Part shown: in pieces, positions 23,105 through 30,799 of the stretch
How positions within the stretch are numbered: the first letter of the stretch is position 1
How the letters are laid out: the number at the start of each line of letters is the position of its first letter
From: Sphingomonadales bacterium
Lineage (GTDB): Bacteria; Pseudomonadota; Alphaproteobacteria; Sphingomonadales; Sphingomonadaceae
Assembly: GCA_006226685.1 (NCBI GenBank)
Contig: SBGG01000057.1
Location: forward strand, 1 to 33,323
DNA length: 33,323 bases
Reading direction: 5' to 3'
Program-made: the position numbers and the translations under genes
The notes under the pieces: model-generated
Told to the model about the DNA's origin: nothing
Databases searched by the model: none
Seen by the model: only the letters and a program-made list of their open reading frames with translations

Positions 23105-26100
23105 CTATTCCGCCGCCAAAAGTTCTTCCGCGCCGCCAAGGTCGACGGAAACGAGGCGGCTGACGCCCCGTTCCACCATGGTCACGCCGAACAGCCGGTG
23201 CATCCGGCTCATCGTCACCGCATTATGGGTGACGATCAGGTAGCGTGTGCGCGTATCCCGTACCATCTGGTCGAGCAGATCGCAGAAGCGTTCGACATTG
23301 GCGTCGTCCAGCGGTGCGTCCACCTCATCCAGCACGCAGATCGGCGCGGGATTGGTGAGGAACAGGCCGAAGATCAGTGCGACGGCGGTCAGCGCCTGTT
23401 CGCCGCCCGAAAGCAGGGTGAGGGTTGAAAGCTTTTTACCGGGAGGCTGCGCCAATATTTCCAGCCCCGCCTCCAGCGGATCGTCGCTCTCGACCAGCTC
23501 CAGCCGGGCCTGCCCGCCATTGAACAGCGCGGTGAAAAGGCGCTGAAAATGCTCGTTCACCGCCTCGAACGCGGCGAGCAACCGGGTGCGGCCTTCCCGG
23601 TTCAGGCTGCCGATGGAGCCGCGCAACTGGTGGATCGCCTGCGCAATTTCGGCGCTTTCGGTGCGGCTCGTTTCCTGTTGCTGTTCCAGTTCGGCCAGTT
23701 CCTGCGCGGCGATCAGGTTGACCGGGCCGATGCGTTCGCGCTCGGCGGAAAGCCGTTCCATCTCCGCCTGCTCCCCTTGCGCCTTGCCGATGTCGGCGCC
23801 GGTAAAGCCGAGCTTTTCCGGCAGGACCGGCGGCGGGCATTCGAAGCGTTCGCCGCACAGCCGGTTGGTTTCGGTGCGATGGAGGATAGCGGCCTCGGCA
23901 CGGGCAATGGCCCCGGCGCGGGCTTCACGGGCAAGTGACAGGGCTTCGCCCGCCTGACGATGCGCGTCTTCCGCCGTCCGGAGCGCCGCCTCTGCGCCAG
24001 CTTCGGCCTTTCGGGTCTCCTCGGCGTGGAGAGACAAGGCCTCCGCATCGGCGGCAAGCGCGTCCGTTTCGGCGGCGAGGGCATCGGGCTTGCCGGCCAT
24101 GGCCACCTGTTCCTCGGCGATGGCAGCCTCGCGCGCGGCCATGTCGGCCAGCCTCTTGCCTGCTTCGCCGGAACGGGCGCGCCAGCGCCGGATGTCTCCC
24201 TCCGCATTGCCGAGGCGGCTGCGATCCGCCTCCAGCGCGCGTTCGGCAAGGGCCGCATCGGCGCGGAGCTGGCTGACCTGTCCATGGGCGGCTTCGCTCT
24301 GGCGGGACAGGCTGGCGACGAGGTCGCGCGTTGCCGATCCGTCGGGCATTGCGGCCAGTGCGGCCTGTGCCGCGTCATGCCCGGCCTGTGCGGCGGTCAG
24401 GTCGGCCCGGCTCTCCCCGGCACGGGCGGTAACATCGTCGCGTCGCGCCGTCAGCCGTTCGATCTGGGCGACCGCATCGTCGCGGCGGCGGGCGGCGGCA
24501 TCGCGTTCGGCGGTGGATATCTCGGCGCGCAACCGGGTGATGGCCTGCGTCGCGGCGATGGCGGCGGCGTTGGCGGCGGCGAGCGCGGTTTCGGCCTGCT
24601 CGACAGCCGTGCGAGCCTCCGGTAATTGCGCGTCGATCGTCTCCAGCCGGTTGGCGCGGATCAGGCGTTGAGCGGTGGCGGCTCCGGCGGCTTCCTCCCC
24701 GCCGCGCGCGATCAGCCCGTCCCAGCGGCGCATATATCCGTCACGCGTAACCAGGCATTGCCCGACGGCCAGCGCCTGTCCGGCGTCGCTGTCGGCAATG
24801 GCGATCTGGGCGAAGCGCCGGGCGAGGGCGGGCGGAGCGGTTATATGGGTGGAGAGCGGTTCGCATCCTTGCGGCAGAGACGGATCGCCCGGCGATGGTT
24901 CGGCTCCGGCCCAATGGCGGGCGGACGCCTCTTGCAAGCCTATCTCCAGATCGTCGCCCAGCGCGGCGGCAAGCGCATGCTCATAACCGGGCGCGGCGCG
25001 CATATGATCGATCAGCCGGTCCTTGCCGGAGGCGGTGCTCTGCGCCAGCGCGCGTCGCAGCGCCTGCGCCTCGCTGTCGAGCGCGGACAGGGCGGCCTTC
25101 GCGGCGGATAATGCGGATTCGGCGGCGGAGCGGTCCTGTGTCGCGGCGGTGCGGTTGCTTTCTGCCTCGGCGAGCTGTGCTTCGGCCCGGTCCTGTCGGG
25201 TCTGGGCCTCCTGCGCGGCGGCGGCGGCTTCGTCCCGCTGCGTTTCCAGCGGCGCGGCTTGCGGCAGAGCGGCGAGGTCCGCTTCCAGTCGCGCCGTATC
25301 GCGCCGGGCGCGCTCCAGCCGGTCGTTCGCCGCCGACAGGGCGGCCTGCGCGACCCTCAGTTCGGCCTGTTCGCCCGCCTGTTGCGTCATCGCTTTCGCC
25401 AGCTCCAGCTCGGCCTCGCGTGCCTGTTCCTGCGCTTGCGCGATGCGGGCCGACAGGACGGGGGCATGGGCCTCGGCCTCGCTGATCCGTGCTTTGAGCG
25501 TTGCCACCTCTTCAGTCAGCCGGGCGCTGGCCTCGGCGGCATCGCGGGCCAGTGCATCCTCACGCTCGCGATCTTCGATCAGGCGCCGCGCCTGCGCATC
25601 AAGGTCGGCAAGGCGGCGCACAGCGTCCTCATGGCGTGTTTTCAGCGCGGTCAGCTTATGTCCCGCTTCGGTCGCCGCGTCGCGCGCGGTCTGCGCCTTG
25701 GCGCGGGTGATGGCGAGCGTCTGGGTCGCGGCATGGACATGGGCGGCGGCGGCATTCTGGGCCTCTTGCGCGGCGATGACCGCTTCCTCTCGTGCCTTTG
25801 ATTCTGCCTGCGCGGCGGTGGCGGCGGCATCGGCCTCGCGCCAGCGGGCGAAGAGCGCGCGGCCCTCGGCAATGCGGATCGCTTCGCTCAGCCGGGTATA
25901 GCGTTCCGCGGCCTTAGCCTGCCGTCGCAGCGCATTGGCGCGCACGTCCATATCGGCCAGTATCTCGTCGAGCCGGGCAAGATTGGCTTCGGCGGCGCGC
26001 AGTTTCTGCTCGGCATCTTTGCGGCGTACATGCAGGCCCGCAATCCCGGCGGCTTCCTCCAGCATCGCCCGGCGCTCCTGCGGGCGGGCGGCGATCACCG

Positions 26101-26557
26101 CGGCAATCTTGCCCTGCGAAACAAGGGCGGGACTATGTGCGCCGGTCGCCGCGTCGGCAAAGACCAGCGCTACATCCTTGGCCCGCACGTCGCGACCATT
26201 GGCGCGATAGGCGCTGCCCGCGCCGCGCTCAATCCGGCGGACGATCTCCAGTTCACCGTCGGGCCCAGTATCGATGGCGGGCGTCGTCTCGCCCGAAGTG
26301 ACCCCGGCATGCAGCATCACCTCGGCAAAATCGCGGCGGGGCCGGGTGGCGGTGCCCGCGAAGATCACGTCTTCCATGCCGCCGCCGCGCATCGACCGCG
26401 CGCTCGCTTCGCCCATGACCCAGCGGATCGCCTCCAGCAGGTTGGACTTGCCGCAGCCATTGGGGCCGACAATGCCGGTCAGCCCCGGTTCGATGCGCAA
26501 TTCGGTCGCATCGACGAAGCTTTTGAAGCCGGAGAGCTTGAGGCGGCGAATTTCCAT
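23105..26557 (-). CDS. smc: Chromosome segregation ATPase SMC
   Basis: The 1150-residue protein has full SMC architecture. The N-terminal ATPase half has Walker A GPNGCGKSN (31-39). Long coiled coils flank a hinge at about residues 510-650. The C-terminal half has the ABC signature LSGGEQ (from residue 1049) and Walker B ICVLDEVDAP (Asp1077, Glu1078), followed by the H-loop VTHN. SMC forms rings with ScpA/ScpB that organise and separate the chromosome. The gene is last in the leftward dciA-like, DsbA-like, DsbA-like, smc operon, 56 bp after the preceding stop, with GGAG about 10 nt before its ATG. scpA and scpB are not in the window. Confidence 0.96.
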   Translation of the reverse strand: MEIRRLKLSGFKSFVDATELRIEPGLTGIVGPNGCGKSNLLEAIRWVMGEASARSMRGGGMEDVIFAGTATRPRRDFAEVMLHAGVTSGETTPAIDTGPDGELEIVRRIERGAGSAYRANGRDVRAKDVALVFADAATGAHSPALVSQGKIAAVIAARPQERRAMLEEAAGIAGLHVRRKDAEQKLRAAEANLARLDEILADMDVRANALRRQAKAAERYTRLSEAIRIAEGRALFARWREADAAATAAQAESKAREEAVIAAQEAQNAAAAHVHAATQTLAITRAKAQTARDAATEAGHKLTALKTRHEDAVRRLADLDAQARRLIEDREREDALARDAAEASARLTEEVATLKARISEAEAHAPVLSARIAQAQEQAREAELELAKAMTQQAGEQAELRVAQAALSAANDRLERARRDTARLEADLAALPQAAPLETQRDEAAAAAQEAQTRQDRAEAQLAEAESNRTAATQDRSAAESALSAAKAALSALDSEAQALRRALAQSTASGKDRLIDHMRAAPGYEHALAAALGDDLEIGLQEASARHWAGAEPSPGDPSLPQGCEPLSTHITAPPALARRFAQIAIADSDAGQALAVGQCLVTRDGYMRRWDGLIARGGEEAAGAATAQRLIRANRLETIDAQLPEARTAVEQAETALAAANAAAIAATQAITRLRAEISTAERDAAARRRDDAVAQIERLTARRDDVTARAGESRADLTAAQAGHDAAQAALAAMPDGSATRDLVASLSRQSEAAHGQVSQLRADAALAERALEADRSRLGNAEGDIRRWRARSGEAGKRLADMAAREAAIAEEQVAMAGKPDALAAETDALAADAEALSLHAEETRKAEAGAEAALRTAEDAHRQAGEALSLAREARAGAIARAEAAILHRTETNRLCGERFECPPPVLPEKLGFTGADIGKAQGEQAEMERLSAERERIGPVNLIAAQELAELEQQQETSRTESAEIAQAIHQLRGSIGSLNREGRTRLLAAFEAVNEHFQRLFTALFNGGQARLELVESDDPLEAGLEILAQPPGKKLSTLTLLSGGEQALTAVALIFGLFLTNPAPICVLDEVDAPLDDANVERFCDLLDQMVRDTRTRYLIVTHNAVTMSRMHRLFGVTMVERGVSRLVSVDLGGAEELLAAE

Positions 26558-26613
26558 CGGCGGTCAGCTCCGGTCCGCCGTGGGGGAGGGGAAGGGTGAT
26601 GCGCGGCGCGCGA

Positions 26614-27360
26614 TCAGAGACCCGCCTCCTTCAGCTTTTCCCGCATCAGGTCCCAGGTCGCCACGTCTTTCACCACCGCTCCGTTAAGCAGCAGGGTCGG
26701 CGTGCCGGTGATATTATAGCTGTTGTTGGCTTCCTGCACATGGGCGGCCAGCGCCTCGGCCTGTTTCGTGTCAGAGAGGCATTGTTTCGCCTTGTCCTCC
26801 GAAACGCCGCGCTGCTTCACAAAGTCGATGAGGCCGAGCAGCTGCGCCAGCGCGACGAAGCGCGTTGCCGGCGGCTGGTTCATCGCATCGCCATAGGCTT
26901 TTTCGCCCGCCGCCTGCGCCTTTTCGAACAGGGCGGGCTGATTGGCGAAAAGCTGGTGTGAAAGCGGGAAATAGGGTTCCGGGCCGTTGCACCCCGCGAG
27001 CAGCGCGACCGTCATGTCGAGCGGATCGCGGACAAAGGGCCGGAATTCGAAGCTCAGCTTGCCGGTATCGACCATGGTCTTCAGCTCATCCGAAGAGCGG
27101 GCAGCGAAATCCGCGCAATGCGAGCAGGTGAAGGAACCGAATTCGGCGACCTTCAGCGCGGCATTGGGGTTGCCCATCACATAACCGCCCTTGTCACTGA
27201 CCGACACGATGTCGCTCCATGCCTTGCCCGCGGGCGGAGGAACGGCCTCGCCCGCCGAAACCTTGGGCGTGTCCGATGCGGCGCCGTCCTTGCCGCCACA
27301 GGCCGAAAGGGTGAGCGGGAGAAGGGCGGCCGGAATGAGGAGGAGAGAGCTTTTCTTCAC
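26614..27360 (-). CDS. DsbA-family thioredoxin-fold lipoprotein
   Basis: The 248-residue product begins with a lipoprotein signal peptide ending in the lipobox LSAC (Cys21), followed by a Gly/Ala/Pro linker. The thioredoxin-fold domain (about 50-245) has the redox motif Cys79-Ser-His-Cys82 and the cis-proline loop TGTPTL. Two more cysteines (in LLAGCNGPE and AKQCLSD) may form a structural disulfide. It should act as a membrane-tethered disulfide oxidase or isomerase in the periplasm. Asp is absent at position +2 after the lipid cysteine, so outer-membrane sorting is possible. It lies 39 bp after a second DsbA-like gene and 56 bp before smc. Confidence 0.88.
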   Translation of the reverse strand: MKKSSLLLIPAALLPLTLSACGGKDGAASDTPKVSAGEAVPPPAGKAWSDIVSVSDKGGYVMGNPNAALKVAEFGSFTCSHCADFAARSSDELKTMVDTGKLSFEFRPFVRDPLDMTVALLAGCNGPEPYFPLSHQLFANQPALFEKAQAAGEKAYGDAMNQPPATRFVALAQLLGLIDFVKQRGVSEDKAKQCLSDTKQAEALAAHVQEANNSYNITGTPTLLLNGAVVKDVATWDLMREKLKEAGL

Positions 27361-27399
27361 GCGTCAGGGCTCCGTTGTAACAGGCTTTCGGGAGGTAGA

Positions 27400-28083
27400 T
27401 CAGTTTGCGGGTGCGGGCAATAACGGGCGCAATCCAGCCCAGTCATGGGCCTCGGTCAGCTTGCCGTTCAGGATGAAGGACGGCGTACCCTTAATCCCAT
27501 CCTGTTCGACGGCCTTTCGGGTCATCGCCATCATCTTGTTCATGGCCGCCTCGTCGGCGAGGCAGGCATGGCTTTGCGCCGGTGTAATGCCGCGTTGCTG
27601 CATCAGCGCGGTCAGCCCGGTCTTGTCGGCTATGTCGGCCATCATCTGCGCATGGCTGGCGTCGGCGGGCAAGGTGGAGGGCTGCTTCTCATAGGCGACC
27701 GCCTTTTCGATCCATGTCTGCTGAGCCGCGAAGATCGCTTCATGATTGCCGGCAAAACGGGCCGCTCCGCCGCAGCGGGCCAGCAAGGCCGCCGTCAGGT
27801 CGAAACGATCGCGGATCAGGTTGCGGATTTCCAGCACCACCCGGCCCCGGGCGACCCAGCCGGCCTTCAGCGGTTGCGTCCCTTCGGCGACGAAATGGGC
27901 GCAATGGGGACAGGTGTAGCTCACATATTCGACCAGCCGGGTTTTCGCCGCCGGATTGCCGATCAGGAACGAACCGTCGGCCTGTTGCGCGGTGACAGGC
28001 GACCAGTCCTTTGCCGGGGCGGCATAGGAAGGCGCGGCGATCAGCATCAGCAGGGCGGGGAGCAAAAGGCGGAAAAAGGTCAC
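27400..28083 (-). CDS. Periplasmic DsbA-family thiol-disulfide protein
   Basis: This 227-residue protein has a cleavable signal peptide (MTFFRLLLPALLMLIAAPSY, cleavage near residue 22) and a DsbA-like domain with Cys58-Pro-His-Cys61, the classic DsbA active site, and the cis-proline loop KGTPSF. As in its neighbour, cysteines in LLARCGGAA and SHACLADE may pair. It is predicted to be a soluble periplasmic oxidant. It is about one third identical by eye to the lipoprotein encoded next door, with aligned motifs, so the two are paralogues. It follows the dciA-like gene by 42 bp in the same operon. Confidence 0.9.
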   Translation of the reverse strand: MTFFRLLLPALLMLIAAPSYAAPAKDWSPVTAQQADGSFLIGNPAAKTRLVEYVSYTCPHCAHFVAEGTQPLKAGWVARGRVVLEIRNLIRDRFDLTAALLARCGGAARFAGNHEAIFAAQQTWIEKAVAYEKQPSTLPADASHAQMMADIADKTGLTALMQQRGITPAQSHACLADEAAMNKMMAMTRKAVEQDGIKGTPSFILNGKLTEAHDWAGLRPLLPAPAN

Positions 28084-28125
28084 GTCGATGGATCTTTCTA
28101 TCCGAGTCTTTACGACAGGAAATGG

Positions 28126-28683
28126 TCAGCCGATCTTGCCCACGGGCGCGGCGTTGGCAAGACCCTGCGCCATGGCTTCCAGCACGGCGCGCAATTCCGG
28201 GTCGCCAATATCCCGCAGCGAATCGCCGAGATCGGTGGGCACAGGGCGCAGATTAGCGGGCGGCGGGCGCCGTTCGGCTTCCCGCCGAGGCACGTCGCCC
28301 GCACGGATCGCGACTTTCACGATCGCCTCATAGCCGAAGAAGCGGTTGGCGCGTTCGATGATCTCCGGCAGCACATGCTGAATGATCGGCGTATGGCCGC
28401 TCATCACCGTCAGCGCGAGCGTGCCCTTTTCCTTTTTTCCGGCGGGAAAGCGGATCGATTCGGGCGCGCTGATCGCGGCATAGCGTTCCCCGACGATTTC
28501 CGCCCAGCGGGTGACGATGCTCGATTGTACGAAGCCGAAGCGGCGAAAGGCGGCATCGCCGATTCGCGGCATCAGGTCGGCAATGGCGCGTGGCCCGCCG
28601 ATACGCTCGGCAGGCCGGATGGTCGCCCTGCCGGATTTTTTCGCGCTGCCGGGGCGTTGTGTTGGTTTCTTCGGTTCCGTCAT
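28126..28683 (-). CDS. dciA: DUF721 / DciA-like protein (probable replicative helicase loader)
   Basis: The product of 185 residues has a basic N-terminus (residues ~1-30) and a DUF721 domain at about 30-115 (RIGDAAFRRFGF, VTRWAEIVGERYAAIS, VLPEIIERANRFFGYEAI). The tail is Arg/Pro-rich. DUF721 proteins of the DciA type help load the replicative helicase DnaB in bacteria without DnaC. I prefer the ATG at 28683 because AAGG lies about 7 nt upstream; an ATG at 28695 adds four residues. It is divergent from mutY with under 30 bp between start codons and is the first gene of the operon leading to smc. The conserved alphaproteobacterial gene order supports the call. Confidence 0.82.
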   Translation of the reverse strand: MTEPKKPTQRPGSAKKSGRATIRPAERIGGPRAIADLMPRIGDAAFRRFGFVQSSIVTRWAEIVGERYAAISAPESIRFPAGKKEKGTLALTVMSGHTPIIQHVLPEIIERANRFFGYEAIVKVAIRAGDVPRREAERRPPPANLRPVPTDLGDSLRDIGDPELRAVLEAMAQGLANAAPVGKIG

Positions 28684-28709
28684 CGCCGCCTTCATGCCAT
28701 AGCCCGGCC

Positions 28710-29825
28710 ATGCCCGTCGAGAGCATTGCCCCCGAAGAAACGCAAATGGCCGTCGCGGCGGCCCTGCTCGCCCATTATGACCGGCATGCGCGGTCCCTGC
28801 CCTGGCGCATGCCGCCGGGCAGCGAGGCGAGGGCGGACCCCTATCGCGTCTGGCTGTCCGAAATCATGCTGCAACAAACGACCGTGGCGGCAGTCATTCC
28901 CTATTTCGCGAAATTCACCGCGCGCTGGCCCGATGTCGCGGCGCTGGCGCGCGCTGACGAGGCCGAGGTGATGGCGGCCTGGGCCGGGCTTGGCTATTAT
29001 GCGCGGGCGCGCAACCTGATCGCCTGTGCGCGGGTCGTGACGGAGGAACTGGGCGGTCGGTTTCCCGATAGTGAGGGTGCGCTGCGCGCTTTGCCCGGCA
29101 TTGGTGCCTATACCGCCGCAGCCATTGCCGCCATCGCCTTCGGGCGGCGGGCGGTGGTGGTCGATGCCAATGTCGAACGCGTCGTCGCGCGCCTGTTCGC
29201 ACTGGCAACGCCGCTGCCGCAGGCCCGTGTGGAGATTCGCGACCGGACCGATGCGATCACGCCCGATGATCGCGCGGGCGATTTCGCGCAGGCGATGATG
29301 GATCTGGGTTCTGCTATCTGCACGGTGAAGACGCCGCAATGCCTGTTGTGTCCGCTCCGCCCGCATTGTGCGGCGCATGCCACCGGGCGGGCCGAGGCCT
29401 TTCCGGTCAAGCCGCCGAAGAAGGACAAGCCGGAACGCACGGGCGTGGTCTGGTGGCTGGAGCGTGAGGACGGCCATGTCTGGATCGAGCGGCGCGGGGA
29501 CAAAAGGATGCTCGGCGGCATGGCGGGTTTTCCCGGTACGCAGTGGGATGCGCGCGGCGCGGCAAGGGGGGATGCCCGCGGCGCGGCAAAGGGCGGAACC
29601 CCGCCGGTCGACGGCGCATGGGCGGCGCTGAACCGTCCGGTTGTCCATGTTTTTACCCATTTTCGCCTGACCCTGACGATCGAACGGTTGCTGGTGGGTG
29701 CCGGTTGCTGCCCCCAAGGCGAGGGGCAATGGTGGCCGCTCGACCATATTGGTGGGGCGGGGCTGCCGACTGTGTTTGCCAAGGTCGCGGCCTATATGAT
29801 GGAGAAGCAAGTTGATGAGGATTGA
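28710..29825 (+). CDS. mutY: A/G-specific adenine DNA glycosylase
   Basis: The 371-residue MutY removes adenine mispaired with 8-oxoguanine. Catalytic Glu51 lies in LSEIMLQQT, the helix-hairpin-helix is LPGIGAYTAAAI (128-139), and catalytic Asp152 is in VDANVERV. The 4Fe-4S cluster cysteines are 204, 211, 214 and 220 (C-x6-C-x2-C-x5-C). The C-terminal NUDIX-like 8-oxoG recognition domain follows (GGMAGFPGTQWD, HVFTHFRLTL). Two starts are possible: 28710 without a visible ribosome-binding site, and 28746 (MAVAAALLAHYD), nearer to the usual family start. An 8-residue tandem duplication in the C-domain is listed separately. It overlaps nudC by 11 bp. Confidence 0.95.
   Translation: MPVESIAPEETQMAVAAALLAHYDRHARSLPWRMPPGSEARADPYRVWLSEIMLQQTTVAAVIPYFAKFTARWPDVAALARADEAEVMAAWAGLGYYARARNLIACARVVTEELGGRFPDSEGALRALPGIGAYTAAAIAAIAFGRRAVVVDANVERVVARLFALATPLPQARVEIRDRTDAITPDDRAGDFAQAMMDLGSAICTVKTPQCLLCPLRPHCAAHATGRAEAFPVKPPKKDKPERTGVVWWLEREDGHVWIERRGDKRMLGGMAGFPGTQWDARGAARGDARGAAKGGTPPVDGAWAALNRPVVHVFTHFRLTLTIERLLVGAGCCPQGEGQWWPLDHIGGAGLPTVFAKVAAYMMEKQVDED
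29547..29594 (+). repeat. 24-bp tandem duplication inside mutY
   Basis: Two adjacent 24-bp units (29547-29570 and 29571-29594) differ at three positions and encode DARGAARG then DARGAAKG. They keep the frame. They insert a small basic, Gly/Ala/Arg-rich loop just after the FPGTQW block of the C-terminal domain. Confidence 0.85.
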
Positions 29826-30705
29826 TCGTGCGCGCCTGCCCGGCTTCGCCGCCGCCGGCATCGATCGGTGCGATCAGGTCCGGTCCGATCCCGAGGCTCT
29901 GGCGGCGGCCTTCGCCGACCCGCAGGCGCGTCGCATGCGGCTCGACGGGCTTGATCCGATGACGGACGGCCCTGAACTGGTTCGCGAACCGATACCGGCG
30001 GGGGCGAGGGCGGCAGACCATGTCTTGCTCGGTAAAGAAGCGGACGGCTCGCCGCTGTTTGTCGAGCTGCGGTCGGGCATTCCCCATGGAGGCGCCTTCG
30101 CCCCACGTGTCTGGGAGGCTGCGACCGAGCTTGATGCGCGCGAACTGGCGCTCTATGGCGGCGCGCGCAGTCTGGTCGACTGGCATGCGCGCCATGGTTT
30201 CTGCGCGGTTTGCGGTGGCGCGACCATGCCGGCCAAGGGCGGCTGGTCCCGCCGGTGCGGGGGGTGCGGCGCAGAGCATTTTCCCCGCGTCGATCCGGTC
30301 GTCATCATGCTGGCCGAATATCAGGGGCGCGTGCTGGTCGGGCGTCAGACCCGTTTCCCGCCCCGGCGCTATTCCGCGCTCGCCGGTTTTATCGAGCCGG
30401 GCGAGACGATCGAGGGGGCGGTCGCGCGCGAGCTATATGAGGAAGCGGGCATTGAGGTGACCGATATAGGCTATGTGATGAGCCAGCCCTGGCCTTTCCC
30501 TTCGTCGCTGATGATCGCTTGCACCGCGCAGGCGCGGGATGACCGGCTGACGCTCGACCTGACCGAACTGGAGGATGCCTTCTGGGTCGATGCGGCAGGC
30601 GTGCGCGCGGCACTTGACGGGGAGGAGGATGCTCCCTTCAAGGCGCCGCCGACCATGGCGGTCGCGCGGCACCTGCTGCTCCATTGGGTGGAACGTCAGG
30701 GGTAA
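29815..30705 (+). CDS. nudC: NAD+ diphosphatase / NUDIX hydrolase NudC
   Basis: The 296-residue protein has the NudC layout: an N-terminal domain, a four-cysteine zinc ribbon (Cys130, 133, 148, 151 in CAVCGG and RRCGGCGAEHFPR), and a NUDIX domain. The box GFIEPGETIEGAVARELYEE continues to AGI (191-213), matching G-x5-E-x7-RE-x2-EE-x-G. The NudC signature SQPWPFPSS (223-231) follows and separates it from other NUDIX proteins. It hydrolyses NAD(H) to NMN(H) and AMP and can remove NAD caps from RNA. The ATG at 29815 has GGAGAAG upstream inside the end of mutY; a TTG directly before it is a less likely start. The 11-bp overlap implies coupling to mutY. Confidence 0.92.
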   Translation: MRIDRARLPGFAAAGIDRCDQVRSDPEALAAAFADPQARRMRLDGLDPMTDGPELVREPIPAGARAADHVLLGKEADGSPLFVELRSGIPHGGAFAPRVWEAATELDARELALYGGARSLVDWHARHGFCAVCGGATMPAKGGWSRRCGGCGAEHFPRVDPVVIMLAEYQGRVLVGRQTRFPPRRYSALAGFIEPGETIEGAVARELYEEAGIEVTDIGYVMSQPWPFPSSLMIACTAQARDDRLTLDLTELEDAFWVDAAGVRAALDGEEDAPFKAPPTMAVARHLLLHWVERQG

Positions 30706-30713
30706 GGGCTTTC

Positions 30714-30726
30714 GGGCGGGCCGCCC
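30714..30726 (+). terminator. GC palindrome after nudC
   Basis: GGGCGG and CCGCCC flank a single G, 9 bp after the nudC stop. It can fold into a small GC hairpin, but without a U-tract the terminator role is doubtful. Confidence 0.25.
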
Positions 30727-30733
30727 CCTGCCG

Positions 30734-30762
30734 TTGCGCGCGGAACCATCCGCCGCTATGGC
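30734..30762 (+). promoter_or_regulatory. Candidate promoter for pmbA
   Basis: TTGCGC (30734-30739) and TATGGC (30757-30762) are separated by exactly 17 bp. The same stretch reads as TTGCGCG-N14-GCTATGGC, close to the alphaproteobacterial housekeeping pattern. It would give a leader of about 30 nt before the ATG at 30800. Confidence 0.4.
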
Positions 30763-30799
30763 GCAGGACTCGATACATATCGGACGGGACGCTTAATCC

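Noticed and set aside
25023..25901. 292-residue Ala/Ser/Arg-rich plus-strand frame opposite smc
   Set aside because: Arises from the Ala/Glu-rich coiled coil read backwards; low complexity.
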